Below, piece after piece: positions 37,145 to 46,500 of a DNA stretch of 64,000 nt; within the stretch, counting starts at the first letter, position 1; the number at the start of each line of letters is the position of its first letter. This stretch comes from Gelidibacter sp038243395 (GTDB taxonomy: Bacteria > Bacteroidota > Bacteroidia > Flavobacteriales > Flavobacteriaceae), in contig JBBSRC010000005.1 in NCBI GenBank assembly GCA_038243395.1, forward strand, positions 20,589 through 84,588, written 5' to 3'. The notes below the pieces were generated by a model. It was not told the origin of the DNA. It made no database searches and saw nothing but the letters and a program-made list of their open reading frames with translations. Both the position numbers and the translations under genes were made by a program.

Positions 37145-37225
37145 CTGTTGGCAGTTGGCAGTTGGCAGTCAACAGTCCGCCCCTACCGAAAAGGCACATT
37201 CGGGCGGGTCGGCAGTGGACAGTGC
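37145..37225. repeat. GGCAGTTGGCAGT word repeat in a 441-bp gap
   Basis: GGCAGTTGGCAGTTGGCAGTC, then CGGCAGTGGACAGTGCTGCC after the recG stop. Further on (37441-37475) GAAAATCCGTGAAATCCGTG is another short duplication. A 73-codon frame crosses the first repeat but has no coding character at its start. Nothing else is seen in 37133-37573. Confidence 0.6.
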
Positions 37226-37573
37226 TGCCGCGCATAATCTAGAGAGAGGCAAATACTTTAAAGATAATCCACAGGGATTAAGTATATCTAAGGGAATTAA
37301 AAAATTTATAAACGAAATTGAAAACGTTTACAAAGACAAAAAAAGCATCCAGAAAGAATGTCCACCCATAAATTAAACTGAAGCTTGTTTCATTCTTGAA
37401 ATTTAAAATAATAGTTTAGTATCGAAATTTTCAGAAACCAAGAAATCTTTGAAAATCCGTGAAATCCGTGTCAAAATTTTTAAAAAGCAGAGCTAGATTA
37501 ACTAAAACTCAAAGATTTAACTTAATTTGATGACTTCAAAAAAACGAAACAAAATAAATAGCCAACTACACAA

Positions 37574-38713
37574 ATGAGAACATTCAATTTTCTTTTATCA
37601 ATCGCGATCTTATTGATAATGTTGAGTTGTAAGGACACAAAAGAAGAAACCAAGCAATCCGATATCCTAGACACCAAACAATTGGAAGCCTATTTCTCTA
37701 ACGAGATGCCCGCTAATGAACCGGGAGGCGCTATTTTAATCATGAAGGGCGACAGTATCATTTTCAGCAAGGGCTATGGGCTCGCCGATCTCGGACTAAA
37801 AACCAAGATTGACGCCAATACCTTATTCAACATTGGCTCTATTTCAAAAACCTTTGTTTCCAATGCCATTCTGATGTTACAAGATGAAGGCAAGCTTTCC
37901 TTTGAAGATAATTTGGCCAAATACTTTCCTGATTTTAAAAATAAGCAAATTGCCGAAAAAGTAAAAATAAAACATCTCATAACGCACACTTCGGGATTAG
38001 AGGACAATAGACAGACCAAAACGGATTCTATATTTTATTTGAGTGCGAAAGATCTTGAAAACTGGTATCCAATCACGCAAGCTGAAAATCTGAATTTTGA
38101 ACCTGGAACCCATTTCGAATATTCCAATCCTGCATATAATGCCTTGGCTTTAATAATTGAAGAGGTCAGCGGAATGCAATGGCAAAAATATATTGCAGAT
38201 AAAATTTTCAATCCCTCTGGCATGAAAACCAGCACCATAACCGACGGGCCACATCCCGAAACTGGCGTATCTCACGCCTACATTAAAAGTAACGGGATTT
38301 GGCTCGAAAAAGATTATGGCGAGGAGCCTACATTTGCTGCGGCTGGCAACGGCGGCGTTTGGAGCTCAGTCAGCGAATTAGCCAAATACGAACTGGCATT
38401 ACAACAACACAAATTCATGTCAGATGACATCTTACAAAATTCCAGAACCATAAAATCATGGTCAAATTGGCAAGATGCCACACCACCGTTTATAGGTTGG
38501 TCTTGGTTTATTGACAAAACACCCGACGGTTTAAAAACAGTGGGGCACACTGGGAGTCAAGGTGGTTTTCTATGCAACTACGTTACAGTTCCTGAAAAAG
38601 ATATTACTTTTATTATTCTTTGCAATACCCCAAGAGATGTTGACGGATTTACAGATTTTATTACAGAATGGCTCAGCAAGAACAATTGGTTGGAAAAAGC
38701 GAATAAAATTTAA
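37574..38713 (+). CDS. Serine hydrolase, class C beta-lactamase fold, lipoprotein
   Basis: A 379-residue protein with lipobox MLSC near residue 18. The penicillin-binding fold motifs are present: SISK (SxxK) near residue 90, YSN (YxN), and HTGSQGG near the C-terminus. Members include AmpC, D-aminopeptidases and esterases, so beta-lactam hydrolysis is not implied. It lies 50 bp upstream of a second, unrelated beta-lactamase-fold gene on the same strand. Confidence 0.92.
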   Translation: MRTFNFLLSIAILLIMLSCKDTKEETKQSDILDTKQLEAYFSNEMPANEPGGAILIMKGDSIIFSKGYGLADLGLKTKIDANTLFNIGSISKTFVSNAILMLQDEGKLSFEDNLAKYFPDFKNKQIAEKVKIKHLITHTSGLEDNRQTKTDSIFYLSAKDLENWYPITQAENLNFEPGTHFEYSNPAYNALALIIEEVSGMQWQKYIADKIFNPSGMKTSTITDGPHPETGVSHAYIKSNGIWLEKDYGEEPTFAAAGNGGVWSSVSELAKYELALQQHKFMSDDILQNSRTIKSWSNWQDATPPFIGWSWFIDKTPDGLKTVGHTGSQGGFLCNYVTVPEKDITFIILCNTPRDVDGFTDFITEWLSKNNWLEKANKI

Positions 38714-38763
38714 ATACAAAGACTAACATCTTATATTTCATAATGATCATCTGACCTCAAATC

Positions 38764-39684
38764 ATGAAACATCTAAAAACTGCTTTTAAAATTACGTTTG
38801 TTTCGTTATTACTGTTCACTTCTTCTTGTGAAGAGAAATTATCTAAAAAAGAAAATTTAAAAAGAACCGTCCAAGCTCAAATTGATTCCATAGAAGGCAT
38901 AGTAGCCGTTGCATTTTACAGTTTATCTGAGCCTAAGGACAGTTTACTGATTAATGTGGATGAAAAATTTCATGCCGCTAGCACGATGAAAGTCCCTGTG
39001 ATGATCGAGCTGTTTAAACAAGCTTCCGAAGGAAAATTAGATTTGAAGGATTCGATTTTACTGAAAAACGAATTTAAAAGCATCGTGGACGGGAGTTTAT
39101 TCAGTATGGCTATTAATGATGACAGTGACGATATTATCTACAAACAAATCGGAAGCAGAGTAGCGCTAAAAGATTTGATGCATAGCATGATTACCGTGAG
39201 CAGTAATTTGGCAACCAATGTACTGATTGAACTGGTTGATGCTAAAAAGACAACCGCAACCATGCGAAATTTAGGTGCAAAAAACATAGATGTTTTGAGA
39301 GGCGTCGAAGATCAAAAAGCATATGATCAAGGCTTGAGCAATTCTACAACCGGCAGGGATTTGATGATTATTATGGAAGCCATCGCCAATCATACTGCAG
39401 GCAAACAGGAGGATTGCGACGCGATGCTTGCCATTTTAAAAGATCAACAACACAACGATATGATTCCGTTGTATTTACCTAAAGAGGTAACAGTGGCCCA
39501 CAAAACAGGATCGATAACAGGAGTGCATCACGATGCGGGAATTGTGTATTTACCGGATGGCAGTTCTTATATACTAGTATTGCTTTCTAAAAATTTAAAA
39601 GATTTTGACAAAGGAACCGATCAATTAGCTGAAATATCAAAAACTTTTTACGATTATGTCATTAGTAAAAATGATAATCCGTAA
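38764..39684 (+). CDS. Class A beta-lactamase-like serine hydrolase, lipoprotein
   Basis: A 306-residue lipoprotein (lipobox TSSC near residue 23). Motifs: STMK (SxxK) near residue 76, SSN in the SDN position, GVED in the omega loop, and HKTGSITG near residue 240. It resembles chromosomal class A-like enzymes. It could be a true beta-lactamase; sequence alone cannot decide. It is probably co-transcribed with the class C-type gene before it. Confidence 0.9.
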   Translation: MKHLKTAFKITFVSLLLFTSSCEEKLSKKENLKRTVQAQIDSIEGIVAVAFYSLSEPKDSLLINVDEKFHAASTMKVPVMIELFKQASEGKLDLKDSILLKNEFKSIVDGSLFSMAINDDSDDIIYKQIGSRVALKDLMHSMITVSSNLATNVLIELVDAKKTTATMRNLGAKNIDVLRGVEDQKAYDQGLSNSTTGRDLMIIMEAIANHTAGKQEDCDAMLAILKDQQHNDMIPLYLPKEVTVAHKTGSITGVHHDAGIVYLPDGSSYILVLLSKNLKDFDKGTDQLAEISKTFYDYVISKNDNP

Positions 39685-39710
39685 AAACTCCTAATTTAAT
39701 TTTGAACACC

Positions 39711-39834
39711 CCCCCGCTTCAGCTGGGGATCAGAAATGAAAAAGTAGATGGCTTCAGCCAAACTATCATCTCGGGTATAATTTGGCTAAAGCCTTTTGCT
39801 CTTCTCGCTTCCATATCCCGAGCTAAAGCTTGGG
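39711..39834. repeat. Cluster of three REP-like palindromes
   Basis: Within 124 bp: CCCCGCTTCAGCTGGGG (hairpin with a bulge), GGCTTCAGCCAAA paired with TTTGGCTAAAGCC (39750-39793), and CCCGAGCTAAAGCTTGGG (39817-39834). All share a GCT-(T/A)-AGC core. They occupy the 39685-40144 gap with no gene. Confidence 0.7.
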
Positions 39835-40119
39835 ATTACTGTTGGATTGCACAAATAATTCCATAGGTAAACTTGAATTAAAATTGTTCGCTTGACAGTA
39901 GTTTACACCTTTCGGTTTTGACCTTTCGACTTCATTTTACTGATTGGAATCAAAAGGCTAAAGCTAACAAAGCTAAATTTAGGTATTCAAAAGACAATCA
40001 TTTTTATAATTAACGAAATACTTTTACACTATACACCCGATTGATTGACATTCATAATATTTTAAACAAAAAACAGATTTGGCTCTTATTTTGAGCGCTC
40101 AACCAACCACCAATTATCC

Positions 40120-40127
40120 TATCTTTG
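40120..40127 (+). promoter_or_regulatory. -7 box TATCTTTG for the dihydrouridine synthase gene
   Basis: Perfect TAnnTTTG followed by CCC, 18 bp before ATG 40145. It lies inside the longest open frame and so fixes the start at 40145. Confidence 0.6.
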
Positions 40128-40144
40128 CCCAGCTAAACTACAAG

Positions 40145-41110
40145 ATGGCTTCTACTCTACTTTCATCACCTTTACAAGGTTTTACAGATTTCAGGTTTCG
40201 TAATGCCTTCAACCATTACTTCGGCGGTATCGATACTTTTTACGCGCCCTACATTCGACTTAATGGAAAGCTAAAAATTAAGCAATCCTACCAAAATGAT
40301 TTATTGCCAGAAAACAACGCGACTTTAGAAGTGATTCCACAAGTGATTACCAACGATCCCGATGAGTTTATTTTTGTGGCCAAGTACGTGCAAAGTTTAG
40401 GCTACAAAGAATTGAATTGGAATTTAGGCTGTCCTTACCCCATGGTTACCAAATCCGGAATGGGTTCTGGATTAATTTGCAATCCTTCACGAATTAATGA
40501 GGTTTTATATAAAGCACACAATGAAACGGACATTCTAGTGTCTATGAAAATGAGAATGGGATATGAAAACGCAGAAGAAATTCTGGACGCTTTTCCCATC
40601 CTCGATCAATATCCCCTTAAAAACATTGCTATCCACGCCAGAATTGGAAAGCAACTCTACAAAGGCCCCGTCGATTTGGATGCTTTCGAAAAATGCATTC
40701 CTAGCACCAAACACAAGTTGTATTATAACGGAGATATTACCAGTGTTTCCGCTTTTAAAGCGATTGAAAAACGTTTTCCACAAATCGATCAATTCATGAT
40801 TGGTCGTGGCCTAATAGCTGATCCTTTTTTACCAAGTATGATAAAAAATGATACTTCGGAATATCCTAAAGAGCGATGGTCAATTTTCTCAGAATTTCAT
40901 GATACCATTTACCAGCAATACGACGCATATTTATCTGGACCAACCCCGATAAAAATGAAAATGTTAGGGTTTTGGGAATTCTTTTCTCAATCGACCTCAA
41001 ATCCACAAAAAACCTATAAAGCCATAAAAAAGGCTGATAATCCTATAAAATATCGAAAAGCAGTGGATCAAATCTTAAATACGGAAGTGAAAGTTAATAA
41101 CGCTTTCTAA
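40145..41110 (+). CDS. tRNA-dihydrouridine synthase
   Basis: A 321-residue FMN enzyme that reduces uridines in tRNA D-loops. The frame is open to 40079, but the promoter box lies there and MASTLLSSPLQGFTDFRFRN fits the family N-terminus. The NLGCPYPMV motif carries the catalytic Cys; KMRMGYEN, HARIGKQLY and YYNGDI fit DusC-like enzymes. It is not in an operon. Confidence 0.93.
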   Translation: MASTLLSSPLQGFTDFRFRNAFNHYFGGIDTFYAPYIRLNGKLKIKQSYQNDLLPENNATLEVIPQVITNDPDEFIFVAKYVQSLGYKELNWNLGCPYPMVTKSGMGSGLICNPSRINEVLYKAHNETDILVSMKMRMGYENAEEILDAFPILDQYPLKNIAIHARIGKQLYKGPVDLDAFEKCIPSTKHKLYYNGDITSVSAFKAIEKRFPQIDQFMIGRGLIADPFLPSMIKNDTSEYPKERWSIFSEFHDTIYQQYDAYLSGPTPIKMKMLGFWEFFSQSTSNPQKTYKAIKKADNPIKYRKAVDQILNTEVKVNNAF

Positions 41111-41200
41111 AAAAATCACAGACAAAAACTTACGGTTCGTGTGGTCGGTATTCTCAGCTCCGATAGCAACTCTTTCTATTACTACATCTTAAAATATCAC

Positions 41201-41208
41201 TATCTTTG
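41201..41208 (+). promoter_or_regulatory. miaE -7 box TATCTTTG
   Basis: Perfect TAnnTTTG, 45 bp upstream of ATG 41254. Confidence 0.55.
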
Positions 41209-41253
41209 ACAAGTATTTCAGAATAATCATCCGTACAATTTTATTAGAATAAA

Positions 41254-41835
41254 ATGCTACATCTTAAATTAGAGACAGATCCGCGTTGGGCTGTTATTGC
41301 CGAAGAAAATATCGAAGAAATTTTGACCGATCATGCGTGGTGCGAACAAAAAGCGGCTACAAATGCAATTACAATCATTACTCAAAATTCTCATTATCCA
41401 GATTTGGTAACCGATTTATTGGAACTTGCCAGAGAAGAACTGGAACATTTTCAAATGGTTCATGAAATCATAAAAAAAAGAGGCTATACTTTGGGAAGGG
41501 AGCGCAAAGACAATTATGTGAATGAACTTTATAAGTTTATGAACAAAGGCGGCAGTCCGTTGCAGAGCATGGTTGACAGACTCCTGTTTTCTGCCATGAT
41601 TGAGGCGCGAAGTTGCGAACGTTTTAAAATGTTATCAGAACATGTTGCAGACCCTGAACTTTCAAAATTCTATTATGATTTAATGGTTAGTGAAGCTGGC
41701 CATTACACACTTTTTATAACTTATGCTCGTAAGTATGGAAAAGATATCGATGTGGATCAACGCTGGAAAGACCTTGTAGATTTTGAAGGCGAGTTAATAA
41801 AAAAATACGGAAAGAGCGAAAGTATTCATGGGTAA
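41254..41835 (+). CDS. miaE: tRNA 2-methylthio-N6-isopentenyladenosine hydroxylase
   Basis: A 193-residue helical diiron protein. Carboxylate/His pairs are visible: REELEHFQMVHE near residue 65, MIEARSCERFK near residue 115, and SEAGHYTLF near residue 150. MiaE hydroxylates ms2i6A37 in tRNA using oxygen. Length and MLHLKLETDPRW start fit the family. Confidence 0.9.
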   Translation: MLHLKLETDPRWAVIAEENIEEILTDHAWCEQKAATNAITIITQNSHYPDLVTDLLELAREELEHFQMVHEIIKKRGYTLGRERKDNYVNELYKFMNKGGSPLQSMVDRLLFSAMIEARSCERFKMLSEHVADPELSKFYYDLMVSEAGHYTLFITYARKYGKDIDVDQRWKDLVDFEGELIKKYGKSESIHG

Positions 41836-41892
41836 AAAGTGAAATTGAAAATGAAGTTAAAATTGAAATCGAAGTTGAAAGTGTAGAAATCG
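41836..41892. repeat. GAANNN hexamer tract
   Basis: GAAATTGAAAATGAAGTTAA-type hexamers (GAAATT, GAAGTT, GAAATC) after the miaE stop, the third such tract in the window. Confidence 0.65.
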
Positions 41893-41917
41893 ATTGGCGA
41901 TGAACTTGTTTATAAAA

Positions 41918-43123
41918 TTATTCTGCCAAAAGCTCATCTATAAAACTTTCAAATTCCTTCTTAAAATCAACATAATCTTTACCCGTTGCAGGACCACTAA
42001 AACCAGTGTGTATCTTACGAACTTTTCCGGTTCTATCAAGAAATATGGTGGTTGGATACGATAAAATATGATTCAACATCGGTAATTTCTTCTGCGCCTC
42101 CTCCTTATTTGATGTACCATATTGTGCCAGCAAGACAGGATATTCGATTCCAGTTCTATCTTTCAAATCCCTGATACTTTTAAATGCTTTTGCTTCGGTT
42201 TTTGCATATTCAAAAGCCAGCGCTACAAATTCTATGTCTTTTTCTGAATTGTTATTATAATATTCCGCAAAATATTTGGTCTCGTCCAAACAGTTGGGAC
42301 ACCAGGTTCCCATAATCTGAACAATCACAACCTTATCTTTAAACTGCGAATCATTCAAGGATACCATCGTGCTATCTGTTTCGGGGAAACTGAATTCCAT
42401 CCGTTCATACCCCTCCTTTAAAAAAGTAAGTGCATTGGCATCAGGCAATTCAAAAAGAGCATTTCGTTTTGCTTCGAAAGGCTGGCTCCATGTATCTCCG
42501 GAATAGAACGTACCATTCATAGTACTGTCCGTTACTATTGCAGTGAACAAATAAGCATGCGCACCGTCAAAAGTTGACATTTTAAGCTGATTGCCATCGA
42601 CTACGCCTTCCAAGTATCTATAATCGCCGGTTTTAGTCTGAAAAGTCCCCGTTACTTTTTGGTCTTTTTGTTTAAAAACTCCTTTAGCAAGATTCCGATC
42701 AGAATCGTCACCAAAAACAACTTCCCAAATTCCGGACATATCGGTTGCTGCTGGCTCACTCAATTCAAAGCGTTCTTTGGAATTATAAAAAGCCTCAAAA
42801 GGCATTTTCGTACCAAAGGTTTCGTTGGTAAAACTTCCTACCATTCCATTGTCTATCAATTTGACCACAATATATCCCTCAAAGACTGGCATTTTAATAT
42901 AAACGGAATCATTTTTATAAGTGATTTCATCAACTAAAATAACTTCTTCAGCATTAAATATTTTTATGGAGGTATCCGAAGTAACTTCAAAATTAAAAGG
43001 TAAATTTTCCTGTGCATTGACCTTCAGTTGAGCTAAATACATGCCATGTGGCATTGTCTTGGTAGTATACCTATTACAGGAGAAAAATAAAAAAAGAAGT
43101 AAAATAACTGATAATTGCTTCAT
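41918..43123 (-). CDS. TlpA-like thioredoxin-fold lipoprotein
   Basis: A 401-residue lipoprotein (lipobox FFSC near residue 16). Residues about 20-240 are beta-rich, with no motif I know. Residues 250-395 form a TlpA/ResA thioredoxin domain with MGTWCPNCLDETKYF. It should act in periplasmic thiol reduction. It is divergent from pheT. Confidence 0.9.
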   Translation of the reverse strand: MKQLSVILLLFLFFSCNRYTTKTMPHGMYLAQLKVNAQENLPFNFEVTSDTSIKIFNAEEVILVDEITYKNDSVYIKMPVFEGYIVVKLIDNGMVGSFTNETFGTKMPFEAFYNSKERFELSEPAATDMSGIWEVVFGDDSDRNLAKGVFKQKDQKVTGTFQTKTGDYRYLEGVVDGNQLKMSTFDGAHAYLFTAIVTDSTMNGTFYSGDTWSQPFEAKRNALFELPDANALTFLKEGYERMEFSFPETDSTMVSLNDSQFKDKVVIVQIMGTWCPNCLDETKYFAEYYNNNSEKDIEFVALAFEYAKTEAKAFKSIRDLKDRTGIEYPVLLAQYGTSNKEEAQKKLPMLNHILSYPTTIFLDRTGKVRKIHTGFSGPATGKDYVDFKKEFESFIDELLAE

Positions 43124-43216
43124 TGGGCTACTGCGCTTATTTTAATGAATTCAAAATAAAGCTAAAATACAGAGAAAATAAAATTATTAACCATTTCTAT
43201 AACTATATACTATTAT

Positions 43217-43224
43217 TATCTTTA
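43217..43224 (+). promoter_or_regulatory. pheT -7-like box TATCTTTA
   Basis: One mismatch to TAnnTTTG, about 97 bp upstream of pheT. Confidence 0.35.
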
Positions 43225-43320
43225 CGCCGAATTTGACACAAGACTGATAGTAGGCGGAATGAAGACGATTCAAATTCAAAAACTCGGAACAAAATACAGC
43301 TACAGCATAATACTCAAAAA

Positions 43321-45747
43321 ATGAAGATTTCTTATAATTGGTTAAAACAATTCGTAAATATTGATTGGACGCCAGAACAAACTAGCGAACTCTTGACAGA
43401 CTTAGGACTGGAGGTTGAAGGCATCCAAACTTTCCAATCAATAAAAGGTGGATTGGAAGGTATTGTCGTTGGCGAAGTTTTAACTTGTGTACAACATCCC
43501 AATGCTGACCGACTTAAAGTTACGACCTTGAATATGGGTTCTGGAGAAACTTTACAAATTGTTTGTGGCGCACCAAATGTAGCGGCCGGTCAAAAAGTAC
43601 CCGTTGCCACTATAGGAACTACTCTGTACACCAAGGAAGGCGAAGCCTGGACCATCAAAAAGGGAAAAATAAGAGGCGAAGAAAGTCACGGCATGATTTG
43701 CTCGGAAGAGGAATTAGGACTTAGCGCTTCTCACGATGGGATTCTGGTTTTGGAGAATGATATCCCCGTCGGCACCTCGGTCGCAAAACTATATGAGGTT
43801 GAAAACGATAAGATTTTTGAAATTGGCCTGACGCCTAATAGAGCTGATGCCATGAGTCATTTTGGAACGGCGCGAGACCTTAAGGCCGGACTTTTACAAA
43901 AAAATATTCATGTGGAACTTATCACACCATCGGTAAGTGCGTTTCGAGTGGACAATACCATTTCAAAAATATTGGTGGATGTGCTCAACAAGGAATTGGC
44001 GCCGCGCTATTGCGGTGTGACCATTTCTGACATCAAGGTGGGCACCTCTCCTACTTGGTTGCAAAACAGACTTAAAGCAATTGGATTGACTCCAAAAAAC
44101 AATATAGTTGACGTTACTAATTATGTGCTCCATGACCTTGGCCAGCCTTTGCACGCTTTTGATGCCAATAAAATTGAAGGTCACAAAGTCATTGTAAAAA
44201 CCTTGCCAAAAGGAACAAAGTTTAAAACCTTAGATGGCATTGAACGTGAACTTCATGAAGAAGATTTAATGATTTGTGATGCTGTAAAACCAATGTGTAT
44301 TGCGGGGGTCTTTGGGGGTGAATATTCCGGAGTAACAGAACATACGACTAGTATTTTCCTGGAAAGCGCTTATTTCAATCCGATAAGCATAAGAAAGTCA
44401 GCAAAAAGACATGGTTTAAATACAGATGCATCCTTTCGTTTTGAACGCGGCGTCGATCCTAATATTACGGAATACGCTCTAAAACGTGCAACTTTATTAA
44501 TACAAGAGGTTGCAGGTGGCTTTATAACTAGCAATGTTGTTGATATCTACCCAAAGAAAATCGATGATTTTCAAGTACGATTGTCTTTTGCAAATGCACA
44601 AAAATTAATCGGTGAAGAAATTCCAACAGACATTATCAAAAGCATTTTGATGTCGTTAGACATTAAAGTCAATAATGTTACAGAAACAGGTTTGGGGCTA
44701 ACGGTTCCTGCTTATAGAAATGATGTGGTCCGTGAAGCTGATATTATTGAAGAAATCTTAAGGGTTTACGGTTATAACAATATCAAGTTTACCGAAAAGT
44801 TAAATGCCTCCATTTCTCACACCTCTCGTTTTGAAGATTTCAAACTTCAAAATATCGTGGGAGACCAATTGGTATCGCAAGGTTTTTATGAAATTTTGTC
44901 CAATTCCCTGACGACGCCATCGTATGCCAATTTGAGTGCAAATTTAAAAGAAGAACATAATGTGACCATGCTCAATCCGTTGAGCAATGACTTAAGTGTG
45001 ATGCGCCAAAGTTTGTTGTTCTCAGGGCTGGAAGCCATTAATAGAAACATCAACAGAAGACGCTCTGACTTAAAATTGTTCGAATTTGGCAAAACCTACC
45101 ATAATCATGACGCCAAATATATTGAAAACAAGCATTTAACGCTTTTCGTAACGGGAAATAAGGATGCTGAACGTTGGAATTCCAATCAGCAACCGGGGAA
45201 TTTCTTTTACTTAAAAGGCGTCATTAATGCTGTTTTACAACGCTTAGGCTTAAACCGAATTTCCGCATCTCCTATTGATAACGATGTGTTTAGCGAAGGC
45301 ATAAGTCTGCGAATGGACAAAAAAAGCGTAGTAGATTTTGGCTTGGTAAATAAGAAAATATTGAAACATTTTGATATATCTCAAGAGGTTTTATATGCCG
45401 ATTTCAATTGGGATAATGTGATTGAGATGGTAAAACATAATCACATCAACTTTAAGGAATTACCTAAATACCCAGAAACACGACGGGATTTTGCCTTATT
45501 ATTAGATGAAGCCATCACATTTGAGGCTATTGATACCATCGCCAATCAAACAGAAAAACGCTTGCTTAAAAATGTCGATTTATTTGATGTTTACCAAGGC
45601 AGCAGTCTTCCAAAAGGTAAAAAGAGTTATGCGGTCAGTTTTAAATTTAGGGATGATCATAGCACTCTAACCGACCAACAGGTTGATAAAATCATGAAGA
45701 AACTGAAAACCAACTTTGAAGAGCGGCTTGGAGCGGAATTAAGATAA
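43321..45747 (+). CDS. pheT: Phenylalanine--tRNA ligase beta subunit
   Basis: PheT is the large subunit of the (alpha-beta)2 phenylalanyl-tRNA synthetase. It has 808 residues. Order: N-terminal B1 region (MKISYNWLKQFVNI), tRNA-binding EMAP-like domain (about 42-155, HPNADRLKV), B3/B4, B5 (VRLSFANAQKLIGEEIP), B7, and the C-terminal anticodon-binding FDX-ACB domain (KYPETRRDFALLL). pheS is not adjacent in the window. The gene starts at ATG 43321. Confidence 0.97.
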   Translation: MKISYNWLKQFVNIDWTPEQTSELLTDLGLEVEGIQTFQSIKGGLEGIVVGEVLTCVQHPNADRLKVTTLNMGSGETLQIVCGAPNVAAGQKVPVATIGTTLYTKEGEAWTIKKGKIRGEESHGMICSEEELGLSASHDGILVLENDIPVGTSVAKLYEVENDKIFEIGLTPNRADAMSHFGTARDLKAGLLQKNIHVELITPSVSAFRVDNTISKILVDVLNKELAPRYCGVTISDIKVGTSPTWLQNRLKAIGLTPKNNIVDVTNYVLHDLGQPLHAFDANKIEGHKVIVKTLPKGTKFKTLDGIERELHEEDLMICDAVKPMCIAGVFGGEYSGVTEHTTSIFLESAYFNPISIRKSAKRHGLNTDASFRFERGVDPNITEYALKRATLLIQEVAGGFITSNVVDIYPKKIDDFQVRLSFANAQKLIGEEIPTDIIKSILMSLDIKVNNVTETGLGLTVPAYRNDVVREADIIEEILRVYGYNNIKFTEKLNASISHTSRFEDFKLQNIVGDQLVSQGFYEILSNSLTTPSYANLSANLKEEHNVTMLNPLSNDLSVMRQSLLFSGLEAINRNINRRRSDLKLFEFGKTYHNHDAKYIENKHLTLFVTGNKDAERWNSNQQPGNFFYLKGVINAVLQRLGLNRISASPIDNDVFSEGISLRMDKKSVVDFGLVNKKILKHFDISQEVLYADFNWDNVIEMVKHNHINFKELPKYPETRRDFALLLDEAITFEAIDTIANQTEKRLLKNVDLFDVYQGSSLPKGKKSYAVSFKFRDDHSTLTDQQVDKIMKKLKTNFEERLGAELR

Positions 45748-45988
45748 GACGATAATTTTCTAAAAGAATATTGAAAATAATATAACTTTCATTCTAGACT
45801 ACATAGTTTATTGGAGTTCATTTAAATGTAATAACTTTGGAAATAAATTCATTAAAAAACATTCTTATAATCAAAGATGAAACCTGTTGAATTCTAGAGC
45901 ATAATGCCAAAAAACATTATGTTTTAATTAGTAGGGAAACTTTCGAAAAATCCTTAAATTTAACCTTTCAAAATAAATACAATATACT

Positions 45989-46489
45989 ATGGCAACTGTA
46001 ACTCTTAAAGGCAATCCTGTAACAACTTTCGGCGAACTTCCAGAAAATGGAACTAACGCTCCAAACTTTAAATTAACGGCAACCGACCTCTCTTCAAAAT
46101 CACTGCATGATTATCTGGGTCATAATCTAATCCTTAATATTTTTCCAAGTGTGGATACAGGTACCTGTGCACAATCGGTTAGAACATTTAATGAAAAAGC
46201 GACGCAACTTGCCAATACTAAAGTGCTTTGTATCTCTAAAGATCTGCCCTTTGCATTCTCCCGTTTTTGCGCGGCTGAAGGTATTGACAATGTTGAAAGT
46301 CTTTCTGATTACAGAGATGGGAATTTTGGCAAAAACTATGGTTTGACATTTATTGACGGCCCGTTAGAAGGACTGCTTTCAAGATGTGTAATCGTTCTCA
46401 ATGATAAAGCAGAAATCATTTATACTGAGCAAGTTTCTGAAATAACAGACGAACCCAATTACGAAGCTGCTCTGGAGTCGCTTTCATAG
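45989..46489 (+). CDS. tpx: Thiol peroxidase
   Basis: A 166-residue atypical 2-Cys peroxiredoxin. Peroxidatic Cys lies in SVDTGTCAQS near residue 60 and resolving Cys in FSRFCAAEG near residue 92. It reduces hydroperoxides using thioredoxin. It is 11 bp upstream of dgkA and is likely co-transcribed with it. Confidence 0.96.
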   Translation: MATVTLKGNPVTTFGELPENGTNAPNFKLTATDLSSKSLHDYLGHNLILNIFPSVDTGTCAQSVRTFNEKATQLANTKVLCISKDLPFAFSRFCAAEGIDNVESLSDYRDGNFGKNYGLTFIDGPLEGLLSRCVIVLNDKAEIIYTEQVSEITDEPNYEAALESLS

Positions 46490-46500
46490 TATTTTTATTT

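Noticed and set aside
37155..37376. 73-codon frame after recG
   Set aside because: The first third is made of the GGCAGTT word repeat, there is no family-like sequence, and no promoter box precedes it.
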